Shown piece by piece: positions 39,183 to 47,945 of a DNA stretch of 48,659 bases (positions are counted from its first letter, which is position 1; each line of letters opens with the position of its first letter). Made by a program: the position numbers and the translations under genes. This stretch comes from Candidatus Caldarchaeum subterraneum. GTDB lineage: Archaea > Thermoproteota > Nitrososphaeria_A > Caldarchaeales > Caldarchaeaceae. The stretch covers positions 1-48,659 of the forward strand of contig CALHAG010000016.1 in assembly GCA_937934305.1 (NCBI GenBank). Direction: 5' to 3'. The notes below the pieces were generated by a model, which ran no database searches, was not told the origin of the DNA, and saw nothing but the letters and a program-made list of their open reading frames with translations.

Positions 39183-40511
39183 GTGAACAAGAGTATAAAG
39201 GCTGTAAGTAGAACGGCTGTTGTAGCACTGGTCGTTGTCGTGATAGCGGTCGCCGCTGTCGCGGGAATTTTTCTAACCGGTGTCTTTACACCTGAGCAGC
39301 AGAAGAGACAGATCATCATAGGGCTCTCGCTTCCTCTCACCAACCCTGTAGGCATCCACGCCAAATACGCCGCCGAGATGGCTGTCGAGGAGATAAACGC
39401 CGCAGGCGGAGTAGTACTCAACGGAACAAGATATGAGCTCGTTTTGGTAGCCGAGGACACTAACGAGATGGACCCGCTCATCCCAGTAGACCAAGGCGTT
39501 ACAGCGTTTAAGAGGCTGGTCGAGGTTCACGGAGCCCACGTCATCGTGGGAGGTGTGAGAACAGACATCGTCGTCGCACAAACTCAGCTACTATCCCAGT
39601 ACAAGATTGTCTACCTAGACATCGAGTCCAACCAGCGCATCGTCGAGGACCTTGTCCAAAACGACTATGAGAATTACAAGTACTATTTCCACTTCTTCGC
39701 TGGAGGACGCAACTCCAGCGCAGGGCCCTACATAGCAGCCATCCCCAGCGCGCTTCGAAACGCTGCACAAAACAACCCCAATTATCCCAACGTGACTAGG
39801 ATTGCTCTTGTTGCCGAGAACGCTCTCTGGACTGTTGGCTTGGCCGGCAGGCCTGCGGGCAACTCCACGTTCTTCAAGAGACTGCAGGCCCAAGGCTTCG
39901 ACCTAGTCTTCGCAGAGCTCTACCCAACCACTCAATCAGACTTCTCCAGCTACCTTGCAAGAATCAAAGAGAAGTGCGCCGGCTTGATTATCCTCCTGTT
40001 CTCAGGCCCGCCCGGAGTGGCTTTCACCAAGCAGTGGGCTGCTTATGACTGGTCCCCCTGTAAGAAACCGATAATCTTCGGACCCGGGCTGCTGGGCGGC
40101 TTCTCATGGTTCTGGACGCAGACTGAGGGTGCTGCACAGGGAACTATCTGGTGGCCAGCCACGGTCAAAGTCCCCGTCACGCCGAAGACCATACCCTTCA
40201 TAGAGAAGTTTACGGGACGGTTTAAGGAGACACCGAACACAGCCGCCTTCGACACCTACGACGCCATATATGTCCTTAAAGAGGCCCTCGAGAGAGCAAA
40301 CACATGGAAAGCCGATAGACTGGTAGCCGCCTTGGAGCAGACAGACTACGAGGGAGTGATCGGGCGGATACAGTTTAACAGGAAACTACACGGCCTCAAC
40401 CTCGCGTTACCGAACCTCTACTGGTATTTTGGACAGTGGCAGAACGGCGAGCTCGTGCCTGTGTGGAGCCCAGACCAACCACAGACAGTCCGCAACCTAG
40501 TGCTGCCGTAA
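39183..40511 (+). CDS. Branched-chain amino-acid-type ABC substrate-binding protein (LivK-like)
   Basis: 442 residues. A hydrophobic N-terminal segment (about 9-30) anchors the protein; after a Pro/Gln-rich linker the periplasmic-binding-fold type I begins with IIIGLSLPLTN and contains MAVEEINAAGGV and VHVIVGG-like strands, with a conserved late YDAIYVLKEALERA. Ligand residues are not clear enough to name a substrate; the family takes branched-chain amino acids, amides, urea and aromatic acids. A strong tataaata near 39153-39160 is about 27 bases from GTG 39183, so the operon of five genes probably starts there without leader. Confidence 0.9.
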   Translation: MNKSIKAVSRTAVVALVVVVIAVAAVAGIFLTGVFTPEQQKRQIIIGLSLPLTNPVGIHAKYAAEMAVEEINAAGGVVLNGTRYELVLVAEDTNEMDPLIPVDQGVTAFKRLVEVHGAHVIVGGVRTDIVVAQTQLLSQYKIVYLDIESNQRIVEDLVQNDYENYKYYFHFFAGGRNSSAGPYIAAIPSALRNAAQNNPNYPNVTRIALVAENALWTVGLAGRPAGNSTFFKRLQAQGFDLVFAELYPTTQSDFSSYLARIKEKCAGLIILLFSGPPGVAFTKQWAAYDWSPCKKPIIFGPGLLGGFSWFWTQTEGAAQGTIWWPATVKVPVTPKTIPFIEKFTGRFKETPNTAAFDTYDAIYVLKEALERANTWKADRLVAALEQTDYEGVIGRIQFNRKLHGLNLALPNLYWYFGQWQNGELVPVWSPDQPQTVRNLVLP

Positions 40512-40512
40512 C

Positions 40513-41379
40513 ATGATAACCTCAGAGGCCGCGGCGACAGTACTGGTCTACGGATTCATAACCAGCCTCGTCTACGCCCTCTTCGCGGAGGGCTTCTCCC
40601 TTATTTTTGGTGTGGCCCGGATGATTGACGCCGCCTACGGCATGTGGTACACGGCAGCCGCGTACATGTCCTTCGCCCTCGTAACGGTATACAATATTCC
40701 TTCTTTGGTGACTTTTTTCGCAACGATCGCGGCTCTTTTCGCAGCGGGGTTCGTCTATTATTGGGCTGTGCTGCGCAGAATAAAGGACCACATAGAAATG
40801 ATTATGACCACTTTCCTCATCGCCTTGGTCATCCAAAACCTGATAGTTCTTCTCTTCACCAACTTTCCGTGGTCGACGCCCGTGGTTCTGCCCGGGTCGA
40901 CGTTGGTTTTCGGAGTCTCTGTATTCAACCAGCAGCTGGCCGCGGCTATTGCCGCATCGACGCTGCTCATTCTCCTCTGGCTACTTATCTACAGAACCAA
41001 GGTTGGGCTGGCGATACGGAGCGTTGCTCAGGATCTTGACGCTGCTGTCTGCGTGGGAATAAGACCCGAAAGAACCATGGCCCTTGTCCTCGGCCTCTCA
41101 ACGGCTTTAGCAGGACTCGCAAGCCTGTTGGTCACACCACAGAGCACCATCACACCAGTTCTCGGATGGCCCATGCTCACCCTAGCCTTCGCCATCGTCG
41201 TGCTCGGAGGCCTTGGCGACTACCGTGGAACTCTTCTCGCAGCCTTCGTCATAGGTTATGTGGAGATAGCTGTCCAGAACCTCGTAAGCCCGCTTTACTC
41301 GGGAGCGGCGTCGCTCATCACCGTGCTGTTGACTCTGTGGCTGAGGCCAAAAGGAATATTTGGCAGAAGTGTAGAATGA
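40513..41379 (+). CDS. Branched-chain-type ABC permease, LivH-like
   Basis: 288 residues, about eight hydrophobic helices, with the family's NLIVLLFTNFPW and RTKVGLAIRSVAQD loop (contact with the ATPase) and the late LVVTPQST-type and TLAFAIVVLGGLGDYRGT motifs. It starts one base after the binding-protein stop and overlaps livM-like by 4 bases (ATGA), so all are coupled. Confidence 0.92.
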   Translation: MITSEAAATVLVYGFITSLVYALFAEGFSLIFGVARMIDAAYGMWYTAAAYMSFALVTVYNIPSLVTFFATIAALFAAGFVYYWAVLRRIKDHIEMIMTTFLIALVIQNLIVLLFTNFPWSTPVVLPGSTLVFGVSVFNQQLAAAIAASTLLILLWLLIYRTKVGLAIRSVAQDLDAAVCVGIRPERTMALVLGLSTALAGLASLLVTPQSTITPVLGWPMLTLAFAIVVLGGLGDYRGTLLAAFVIGYVEIAVQNLVSPLYSGAASLITVLLTLWLRPKGIFGRSVE

Positions 41380-42314
41380 TGAAAAGGCTCGACAAAATTT
41401 TTGTGGTAACCTTGCTCGCGGTCTTAGCGGCGATGGCGGTATTGCCAATAGCGCTGAACTTGCGATTCATCATATTCATCCTCACGCTAACCAACATATT
41501 CGCCATGCTCGCGGTCAGCTGGAACCTCCTCTCAGGCTACATGGGGCTGCTCAGCCTCGGCCACTCGTTTTTCTTCGCTGGAGGAGGATACGCCGCAGCC
41601 ATTTTGAGCATCTCCTACGGTGTGCCTCCTGTGGCCGCTGTTTTTCTCGGGGCCTTGGTCATCACGGGTCTAGGAAGCTTGATTGGTTTGCCGAGCCTCA
41701 AGCTACGAGGCCACTTCTTCGCGCTCGTCACACTAATAATTCCCATTATAGCTTATCAGGTGACCAACGCCATCCCCCAGCTAGGTGGACATGACGGCAT
41801 CTTCGGAATACCGTCTCTCTTCCAGAGCGCTGAAGCATTCTACCTCGCGAGCTTGGCCGCCATGGCTGGAAGCGTGATGGTCAGCTACCTCGTCATGAGA
41901 AGCCGTCTCGGAATAATCTTCACATGCATAAAGGATGATGAAATAGCTGCGAAAGCCGCGGGAATAGATGTTCCACGCTACAAGCTTCTCGGCCTAGCCA
42001 TCAGCATCTTCATAGCAGGTGTCGCCGGCGCTTTCTACGCCTATCTCAACGGAGTCATTAGCCCAGCCACCTATGAGCTCGAGAAAGCCAGCCTACCCCT
42101 GTTAATGACGCTGCTCGGGGGAAGAGCAACCATACTCGGCCCAGTCGTCGGGGCCTACATAATCGAGATACTGATAGAGACGCTGAAGATAGAAGTATTG
42201 GTTAGAGCACGTCTCCTGATATACTCGGCTCTGGCCTTACTTATCTTCATGATTTTCCCCAGCGGAATAGTCGGTTTTCTGAGGAGGAAGGTTTATGGAG
42301 ATACTGCGGGTTGA
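41376..42314 (+). CDS. Branched-chain-type ABC permease, LivM-like
   Basis: 312 residues from ATG 41376, which overlaps the livH-like stop as ATGA; the longer frame upstream belongs to another reading of livH-like. It shows the LivM core NLLSGYMGLLSLGHSFFFAGGGY, the LRGHFFALVTL motif and FTCIKDDEIAAKAAGID (the ATPase-contact loop), with about nine membrane segments. It overlaps the first ATPase gene by 20 bases. Confidence 0.92.
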   Translation: MMKRLDKIFVVTLLAVLAAMAVLPIALNLRFIIFILTLTNIFAMLAVSWNLLSGYMGLLSLGHSFFFAGGGYAAAILSISYGVPPVAAVFLGALVITGLGSLIGLPSLKLRGHFFALVTLIIPIIAYQVTNAIPQLGGHDGIFGIPSLFQSAEAFYLASLAAMAGSVMVSYLVMRSRLGIIFTCIKDDEIAAKAAGIDVPRYKLLGLAISIFIAGVAGAFYAYLNGVISPATYELEKASLPLLMTLLGGRATILGPVVGAYIIEILIETLKIEVLVRARLLIYSALALLIFMIFPSGIVGFLRRKVYGDTAG

Positions 42315-43011
42315 GCAACTGATTAAACGCTTCGGCGGAATAGTCGCCGTCGACAACGTCTCCTTCACTCTCCAAAAAAACGAGATACTTGGAATCATTG
42401 GGCCCAACGGCGCCGGCAAAACAACGCTTTTCTCACTCATCTCGGGGACGGAGAAACCTGACTCGGGAAAAATCTACCTAAACGGCGAAGACATCACCAA
42501 CACAAAACCATATCACCGCGCCCTCAAAGGGCTCGTCAGAACCTTCCAGATAGTCAGGCCCTTCAAATCTCTCACAGTTGAACAAAACCTCCACGCGCCT
42601 CTCACCGTTAGAAAAATCCACTTCAACCAGGAGGAGGCCATTCAGCTTCTCAAAAAACTCGGTCTGATTCAAAAAAGAAACATCCCCGCAGCTTATCTCA
42701 CACATGGAGAAATGAAGAAACTCGAAGTAGCGAGAGGCCTTATAGCTAAGCCCCGCATCCTCATGCTTGACGAACCCTTCGGCGGCTTGACTGTCGCAGA
42801 AATAGGGGAAGTCACCTCTGTGCTAAGAGAGTATTATGAAGAGGGAGGTACGCTTGTGATTATTGAGCATAGGCTGCGTGAGTTGATGAAGCTTATTCAA
42901 CGGGCTCTGGTGATGGACCAGGGTAAGCTGATTTTCGAGGGTGCGCCTGCCGATGTTGCTAAGAGCGAGGCAGTCATAAAAGCGTATCTGGGAACCGACA
43001 CGGTGATTTGA
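42295..43011 (+). CDS. Branched-chain-type ABC ATPase, LivG-like
   Basis: 238 residues: Walker A GPNGAGKTT, signature variant LTHGEMKKLEVA, Walker B RILMLDEPFGGL, switch His in IIEHRL. LivG proteins have a loose signature like this one, so activity is expected. It lies directly before the LivF-like gene. Confidence 0.92.
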   Translation: MEILRVEQLIKRFGGIVAVDNVSFTLQKNEILGIIGPNGAGKTTLFSLISGTEKPDSGKIYLNGEDITNTKPYHRALKGLVRTFQIVRPFKSLTVEQNLHAPLTVRKIHFNQEEAIQLLKKLGLIQKRNIPAAYLTHGEMKKLEVARGLIAKPRILMLDEPFGGLTVAEIGEVTSVLREYYEEGGTLVIIEHRLRELMKLIQRALVMDQGKLIFEGAPADVAKSEAVIKAYLGTDTVI

Positions 43012-43728
43012 TTGGGGAAAATGCTTGAGGCTGTGGATCTGACCGCGGGCTACGGCCCTGTGACAATCATCGAGAACATCAACATCGAGGTTCATGAGAA
43101 GGAGATAGTGGCCGTTATTGGGCCTAACGGCGCCGGAAAGACGACGCTCATGCTTGCGCTGGCCGGGCTTGCAACCGTCAAATCAGGCAAGACACTGCTC
43201 AACGGCGAGGACGTAACACGGCTTCCGCCTTATGACCGCGTCGTCAAAGGCCTTGTTTTATCACTGGAGAGAAGACGGCTTTTCCCCGACATGACTGTGT
43301 ATGAGAATGTGATGGCGGGCGCCTACAGACGAAAAGATAGAGAAGAAATCATGAAGGATTATGAAATGGTGTCTGAGCTTTTCCCCATCGTCGAGAAGAG
43401 GCGGAAACAGCTTGCGGGCACTCTCAGCGGTGGTGAGCAGCAGATGGTTGCGCTTGCCCGGGCCTTGATGGCGAGGCCCCGGATTCTTCTTCTCGACGAG
43501 CCTAGTGTGGGGCTGGCTCCCATAGCACGTATAGCCGTTTTTGAGAAGGTTAGAGAGATCAGGGAGAGGCAGGGTATCGCCATCCTAGTGGTGGAGCAGG
43601 ACGCCGCTCTCGCTCTACAAACAGCCGACAGAGCCTACGTCATGGAGGGAGGAAGAATAGCCCTTGAAGGATCCGGCACCGGGCTACTCAACTCGCCGAA
43701 GATAAGAGAGAGCTACATAGGCCTCTGA
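43012..43728 (+). CDS. Branched-chain-type ABC ATPase, LivF-like
   Basis: 238 residues from TTG 43012, or 235 from ATG 43021 (GGGG at 43014-43017 is too close to TTG but suits this ATG). Walker A GPNGAGKTT, signature LSGGEQQM, Walker B ILLLDEPSVGLAP and the LivF-type GLVLSLERRRLFPDMTV segment are intact. Its 3' end overlaps the convergent amidohydrolase by 16 bases. Confidence 0.92.
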   Translation: MGKMLEAVDLTAGYGPVTIIENINIEVHEKEIVAVIGPNGAGKTTLMLALAGLATVKSGKTLLNGEDVTRLPPYDRVVKGLVLSLERRRLFPDMTVYENVMAGAYRRKDREEIMKDYEMVSELFPIVEKRRKQLAGTLSGGEQQMVALARALMARPRILLLDEPSVGLAPIARIAVFEKVREIRERQGIAILVVEQDAALALQTADRAYVMEGGRIALEGSGTGLLNSPKIRESYIGL

Positions 43729-45056
43729 AGACCAAGCCTCTCCGCAACATTTTCAGCAGCTATCTCAGACTCTTTAACCAGCTTCTCGGCATCCACTCCC
43801 TTGACTTTTCTCCCTTCGACGACAACTCTCCCGTCCACAATAACCGTGTCAACGGCGGCACCGGTAGCGGAGAAGACCAGGGCCTGGAACACGTCGCGTA
43901 GGGGGGTGAAGTCGGGGCCACGCATGTCGAGGAGAATGATGTCTGCTTTCTTTCCTTTTTCCAGCGAGCCAATTTGGTTTCCGAGTCCGAGAAGGTCTGC
44001 GGCTGTCGACGTAACAGCTCTGACAGCGTCTTTTGCAAGTGGCAGCGAGGCATTCATTCTCATGTCTCTGCAAAGCCCTGTGAAAAGAGACAAGGTCCTC
44101 AACATGTCTACGTGTTGAGCGGAGGGCGCCCCGTCACCACCCAGCCCAACACGCACGCCTCTCTCAAGCAGCTCGGGAAACACGCCACTAACACTGAGGC
44201 CCTTCCCCTTCTTGAGCGAAGAATAGGGGCAGGAAACAACACCAGCCCCCGAGGCAACAAGCCGCTCAACATCATCCATGCTCAGATGAATGCCGTGAAG
44301 AATGTTAACATCCCGGTTGAGAAGACCATGTTCAGATAGATACTGCACAGGGGTAACGCCCCAGCTTGACAAAGTTTTCTCAACCTCTTCCCTGAACGAC
44401 GAAACATGTATGAATGTTTTCACACCATTTTCCCGAGCCCACTCCACCACCTGTCGAAGCAGGTTTTCGCTGCATGTGGTTACGCTGATAGGTGTGGCGC
44501 ATATGGAGAGGCGGCCTCCATATCCTCCGTTGAGCTCATGATGCAAATGTGTTAGCTCCTTGAAAGCCTCGTCGGTTGTCTTGGGAATGATGTCAGCCCT
44601 GTCCCAGCACCATGTTGATGTGAGACAGCGGAGAGGGACCTCGTTCAACGTTTCGAGGGATGACGAGGGGTAGAGCAATCCTCCGTCGGCGAATGTTGTC
44701 ACACCGTTCAAAGCCATCGCGTAGAGAGCAAGCTTGAAAGCAGTCTTCTCCTCCTCGGGGGTCAAGGCGGCGTGATAGGGTAGACAATAGTTGTTGAACC
44801 ATGTTGTTTCGCCGTGCCCGTCTGGAAACATGGTTTGAGAAAGCTGCTCACGAGAGTGGTAATGGCAGTTCACGAGACCCGGCAAAACTATTTTCCACTC
44901 ATCTCCGATAACAGTGTCGCAGCGGTGTTTCTTCTTAAGGTCTCCAAAATACCCGACATCGACTATCCTATTGTCTTCCACAACCACTGCCCCGTCCCTT
45001 AAAACACGGTTAAAATCATCTACAGTAACTACAAACCGTCCTCTGACGATAAACAT
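43713..45056 (-). CDS. Amidohydrolase (TrzN/AtzA/guanine-deaminase-like superfamily)
   Basis: 447 residues from ATG 45056. The longer frame to 45215 runs into the 23S rRNA and is not used; a TATA element ttttatacc-like (aactttatacc on this strand, centred near 45082) is about 26 bases from ATG 45056. Metal ligands are seen as His-x-His in LVNCHYHSRE, a His in FIHVSSF, a His in HGIHLS and an Asp in GGDGAPSAQHVD; the N-terminal small beta domain (MFIVRGRFVVTVDDF) and C-terminal KADIILLDM are also typical. It removes amino or halogen groups from heterocycles in known relatives. Being convergent with the LIV-type transporter, it may act on what that transporter brings in. Confidence 0.82.
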   Translation of the reverse strand: MFIVRGRFVVTVDDFNRVLRDGAVVVEDNRIVDVGYFGDLKKKHRCDTVIGDEWKIVLPGLVNCHYHSREQLSQTMFPDGHGETTWFNNYCLPYHAALTPEEEKTAFKLALYAMALNGVTTFADGGLLYPSSSLETLNEVPLRCLTSTWCWDRADIIPKTTDEAFKELTHLHHELNGGYGGRLSICATPISVTTCSENLLRQVVEWARENGVKTFIHVSSFREEVEKTLSSWGVTPVQYLSEHGLLNRDVNILHGIHLSMDDVERLVASGAGVVSCPYSSLKKGKGLSVSGVFPELLERGVRVGLGGDGAPSAQHVDMLRTLSLFTGLCRDMRMNASLPLAKDAVRAVTSTAADLLGLGNQIGSLEKGKKADIILLDMRGPDFTPLRDVFQALVFSATGAAVDTVIVDGRVVVEGRKVKGVDAEKLVKESEIAAENVAERLGLQRPM

Positions 45057-45463
45057 GTCGGAACCATGAGATAAGGCGGTATAAAGTGTTACGCGTCCAA
45101 GTAGGGTGGGATGCGTTTTCGCCTGGACGGCTTCCTTAGGCCACTCGGGCGGTTGGGAGCGGCGGGCTGAGGATGTCCGGCCGAAGCCTCCATCCGTACA
45201 CCCCCGCCCCATCAAACCCGTCTTCTACGGGAGCCCTCGTCGCCGGTATAGGCCCGTTGCCGAGCCCTCACCCGGCGAGTGGCTGCCTGTTTTCGGGAGC
45301 GGCTTCGGGCTTAGATGCTTTCAGCCCTTATCCGCGGGGGCGCAGCTGCCCGGCACTGCCCTGTAGGACAACCGGTACACCGTTGGCCCCGGCGCTCCGT
45401 TCCTCTCGTACTGGGAACACCTTCCCCTCAGGCAGCCAGCACTCCCAACAGGTAAAATCCGAT

Positions 45464-45506
<43 letters not shown>

Positions 45507-45587
45507 CGGCGAACAGCCGCACCCTTGGCCGCTTCTGCACGGCCAGGTTGGGAAGAGCCGACATCGAGGTACCAAGCCGCGGGGTCG

Positions 45588-46437
45588 ATTTATCCTCCCG
45601 CCCATTGTTGGAGGAGCGAAACCTTACGGCTGCAGCGCATTTTAGATGCAACTTTATCAACCAAAACAGGGAGTTGACCACGTGGAATTCTTAAAACAAT
45701 CGATTCATCGTCCCTAACTGTGAAAAATTTTACGCCCAATCTTCTCAATAAGTAGGCGTAGAGTCCAAACTCAAAATTACCTGATTTTTTCCTCAACGAC
45801 ACGGAGATGGTTACTCTCTTTTTATTATGCTCACATCCGCCTTCCGCGTCGAGCAAACCTGCCATAAATGAAGCTGCAACCTCTTCTCCAGAGGAATCAC
45901 ATATTGCCCGTAACGATTGCTCGATTTGGTTCATGACTTTTGTTCTTAATGCACCATTCTGAACAAACACAGCGTATATCCACGGCCCAAACATTGTATT
46001 CTCTATCACCTCAACTGGGGTGGTTGGGAGGTTTATGGTAGTCGTTGGCTCGATGGTTATGTTGCTGCTCTTTTTTATGACAAGAATCTTAGGATTGTCT
46101 TGTTTCATCTTTTTTCGCAGGAACCAGTAAAAGGCGTCTATTAGTTCAACGTCTTTGTTTTTAATGCCTACCCTTGATTTTCCTCCCCATCTATCGCCTA
46201 GCCACAGTCCGATGTTATATGAGCATTCTTGGTCGAAGTAAATGTAACGTGGTAAGATGTCTCTGAACCGTTTGCCACCACTTGTACCCTCAACTATTAT
46301 CAGCTCCTCGTCAACTGATCTGACATATCTACGGATGTAGGTGGGTGGCAAAGCTGCTAAGACGTCAAACGTCTCTAGACCCATCTCTCCTCTCTAATCC
46401 TCTGGATTATTTATCCGCTCCCCCAACGGGCGCGGGA
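45588..46437 (-). mobile_element. Archaeal 23S rRNA intron near the peptidyl-transferase loop
   Basis: The exon sequence GAGAGTCCCC-ATC-GACCCCGCGG is broken after CCCC(ATC) by about 850 bases; the ATC is present on both sides, so the cut is uncertain by 3 bases. By alignment to the general 23S sequence the site is near E. coli position 2478-2480, downstream of the A2451 loop. Intron ends pair (CCCGTTG with CAATGGG), as for bulge-helix-bulge introns removed by the tRNA-type endonuclease. It encodes a LAGLIDADG protein. Confidence 0.85.
45590..46384 (-). CDS. LAGLIDADG homing endonuclease in 23S rRNA intron (downstream intron)
   Basis: 264 residues, two LAGLIDADG-type helices: YNIGLWLGDRWGG near residue 58 and SFMAGLLDAEGG near residue 168, each starting a repeat, so it should act as a monomer that cuts intron-free 23S genes at the insertion site. 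The stop TAA falls on the last bases of the intron (45590-45592). The protein is Lys-rich and AT-richer than the neighbouring rRNA, as expected for a mobile gene. Probably active, since both acidic motif ends (Asp/Glu) are kept. Confidence 0.88.
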   Translation of the reverse strand: MGLETFDVLAALPPTYIRRYVRSVDEELIIVEGTSGGKRFRDILPRYIYFDQECSYNIGLWLGDRWGGKSRVGIKNKDVELIDAFYWFLRKKMKQDNPKILVIKKSSNITIEPTTTINLPTTPVEVIENTMFGPWIYAVFVQNGALRTKVMNQIEQSLRAICDSSGEEVAASFMAGLLDAEGGCEHNKKRVTISVSLRKKSGNFEFGLYAYLLRRLGVKFFTVRDDESIVLRIPRGQLPVLVDKVASKMRCSRKVSLLQQWAGG

Positions 46438-46946
46438 TGGGGACTCTCGCCCGCGACGAGCCTGTTATCCCTGGGGTAACTTTTCTGTCACCACCGGCCC
46501 CCACTGGTAGGAGCCGATGGATCGCTAGGCCTGGGTTTCCCCTCAGGGCCCCTGGCTTTCAAGGGCCCTGTCAAGCCGGCTTTTGCCCTTGCACTTCACG
46601 GCGGGTTTCTGTCCCGCCTAAGCCGACCTTTGGGCCCCCTCGATATTTTTTCGAGGGGGTGCCGCCCCAGCCAAACTGCCCACCTGCCGTTGTTCCAGCG
46701 CTCTCGCGCCGGTGAGAGATGCAGACAGACGTGGCCGGTGTTACATTGTCGCCTCCCCCCGCCCCCGGAGAGACGGGGATCGACGGCTCCCGGCTACGCT
46801 CTGCACATCCGTCCACATCCCAGCGACAGGCTGCAGTAAAGCTCCACAGGGTCTTCTTTCCCCGTTGGGAGTTCGTGGACTGTTCGCCCACGTTACGTGG
46901 GTTCACGGGGCTCCAGGCGGGGACAGTGGGGCCCTCGTTGATCCAT

Positions 46947-47555
46947 TCATGCACGTCGGAACTCTCGGGGGGCTCGGAGGACCTGGCTCGGGTGTTGGAG
47001 TGGAACCGTTGAGTAAAACAGGATAATGTTTTTATGGGCTGCGCGGGAAACTTCAAGACAAAACTCGAACAGCCTACTTTTTCGTCTACCGAGTTTATAG
47101 AGGCGTGTATTAACTCCTACATCGGCCAGTACAGTCGCAATAAACTCTAGTGGTGGGCATCTGTTGACCTCATACCAAGACTGCCAAAACCTTATCCTAT
47201 GTCCTTTTTTATCTCCTTCAGCGTCATAGAAACCGGCGATATACCATAGCTGTTGACTCAACGGTGCCCGTTCAATTATCGGCGGAGTATCCATGGGTCT
47301 ATTGTCAACATGCGCATCCTCAATTAATTTTTCAACCATCCGCTTTGAGTTGACTTTTAGTTCAAAAAGCCCATCCCTTCTCATCCTCACCCTAATTTTA
47401 CTAAAGCCAAACACATGCTGCATCACAGGTTTAATCACGTCAGTGAGCCATCTTGCGTCTTTCTGAACAAACTTCAGCTCATGCTCCGGGATGTACACGC
47501 ATGCGTCGCGGATAGCGCCTAGCAAGTATGCATAGTATTCGTCGACGTCTCCCAA
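46947..47555 (-). CDS. LAGLIDADG homing endonuclease in 23S rRNA intron (upstream intron, I-DmoI type)
   Basis: 202 residues with two motif helices, AYLLGAIRDACV (about residues 9-20) and WYIAGFYDAEGD (about 104-115), the second with the catalytic acidic end. The frame runs 15 bases past the inferred intron end into the downstream rRNA exon, so the last few residues are encoded by rRNA sequence. It is similar in size to I-DmoI. The unusual motif 1 end (RDAC) still keeps an Asp. Confidence 0.88.
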   Translation of the reverse strand: MGDVDEYYAYLLGAIRDACVYIPEHELKFVQKDARWLTDVIKPVMQHVFGFSKIRVRMRRDGLFELKVNSKRMVEKLIEDAHVDNRPMDTPPIIERAPLSQQLWYIAGFYDAEGDKKGHRIRFWQSWYEVNRCPPLEFIATVLADVGVNTRLYKLGRRKSRLFEFCLEVSRAAHKNIILFYSTVPLQHPSQVLRAPREFRRA

Positions 47556-47630
47556 CTACGCACCTGCCCACCTCTGTCTAAATGGAAAAATAAACCTTCC
47601 ACTCCAAGCGCATTCCAGGTCGCCGTAGCC
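46962..47630 (-). mobile_element. Archaeal 23S rRNA intron at the I-DmoI-type site
   Basis: The exon string TTGTCGGGTAAG / TTCCGACGTGC is interrupted by about 669 bases between AAG and TTCC. This matches the I-DmoI target (E. coli position about 1927-1931), apart from a paired C-to-T/G-to-A change that keeps the GTCGG/CCGAC stem. Intron ends pair as TTGGAGTGG (47599-47607) with CCACTCCAA (46995-47003), plus GACCTGG with CCAGGTC closer to the splice sites. It encodes a LAGLIDADG protein. Confidence 0.9.
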
Positions 47631-47855
47631 CTTACCCGACAAGGCATTTGGCTACCTTAAGAGAGTCAGAGTTACTCCCGGCGTTTACGGGCCCTTATAC
47701 CGGTTGAACCCGGTTTTCGAGTACCCGCACTGGCCAGGATTCGATAGCCGTTCAAAACCTTTCGGTCTCGCGGCTACCTAGGTTTTTATTAAACTGTCAG
47801 GACCCCCTAGTCACTGCGACCTAAGGCCCCAGCCTCGCGGCCAAGGCCTCAGGCA

Positions 47856-47888
<33 letters not shown>

Positions 47889-47910
47889 GAGTTCCCTCGC
47901 CCTGGAGTGA

Positions 47911-47945
<35 letters not shown>

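Noticed and set aside
43713-45215. 500-residue amidohydrolase starting at 45215
   Set aside because: Its first 53 residues are encoded by the 23S rRNA end and are not protein-like; the promoter box fits ATG 45056.
46571-47056. Open frames within the 23S exons (also 45106-45605 and 47957-48211)
   Set aside because: The DNA matches conserved rRNA on the minus strand, and the translations are Arg/Pro/Gly-rich noise.
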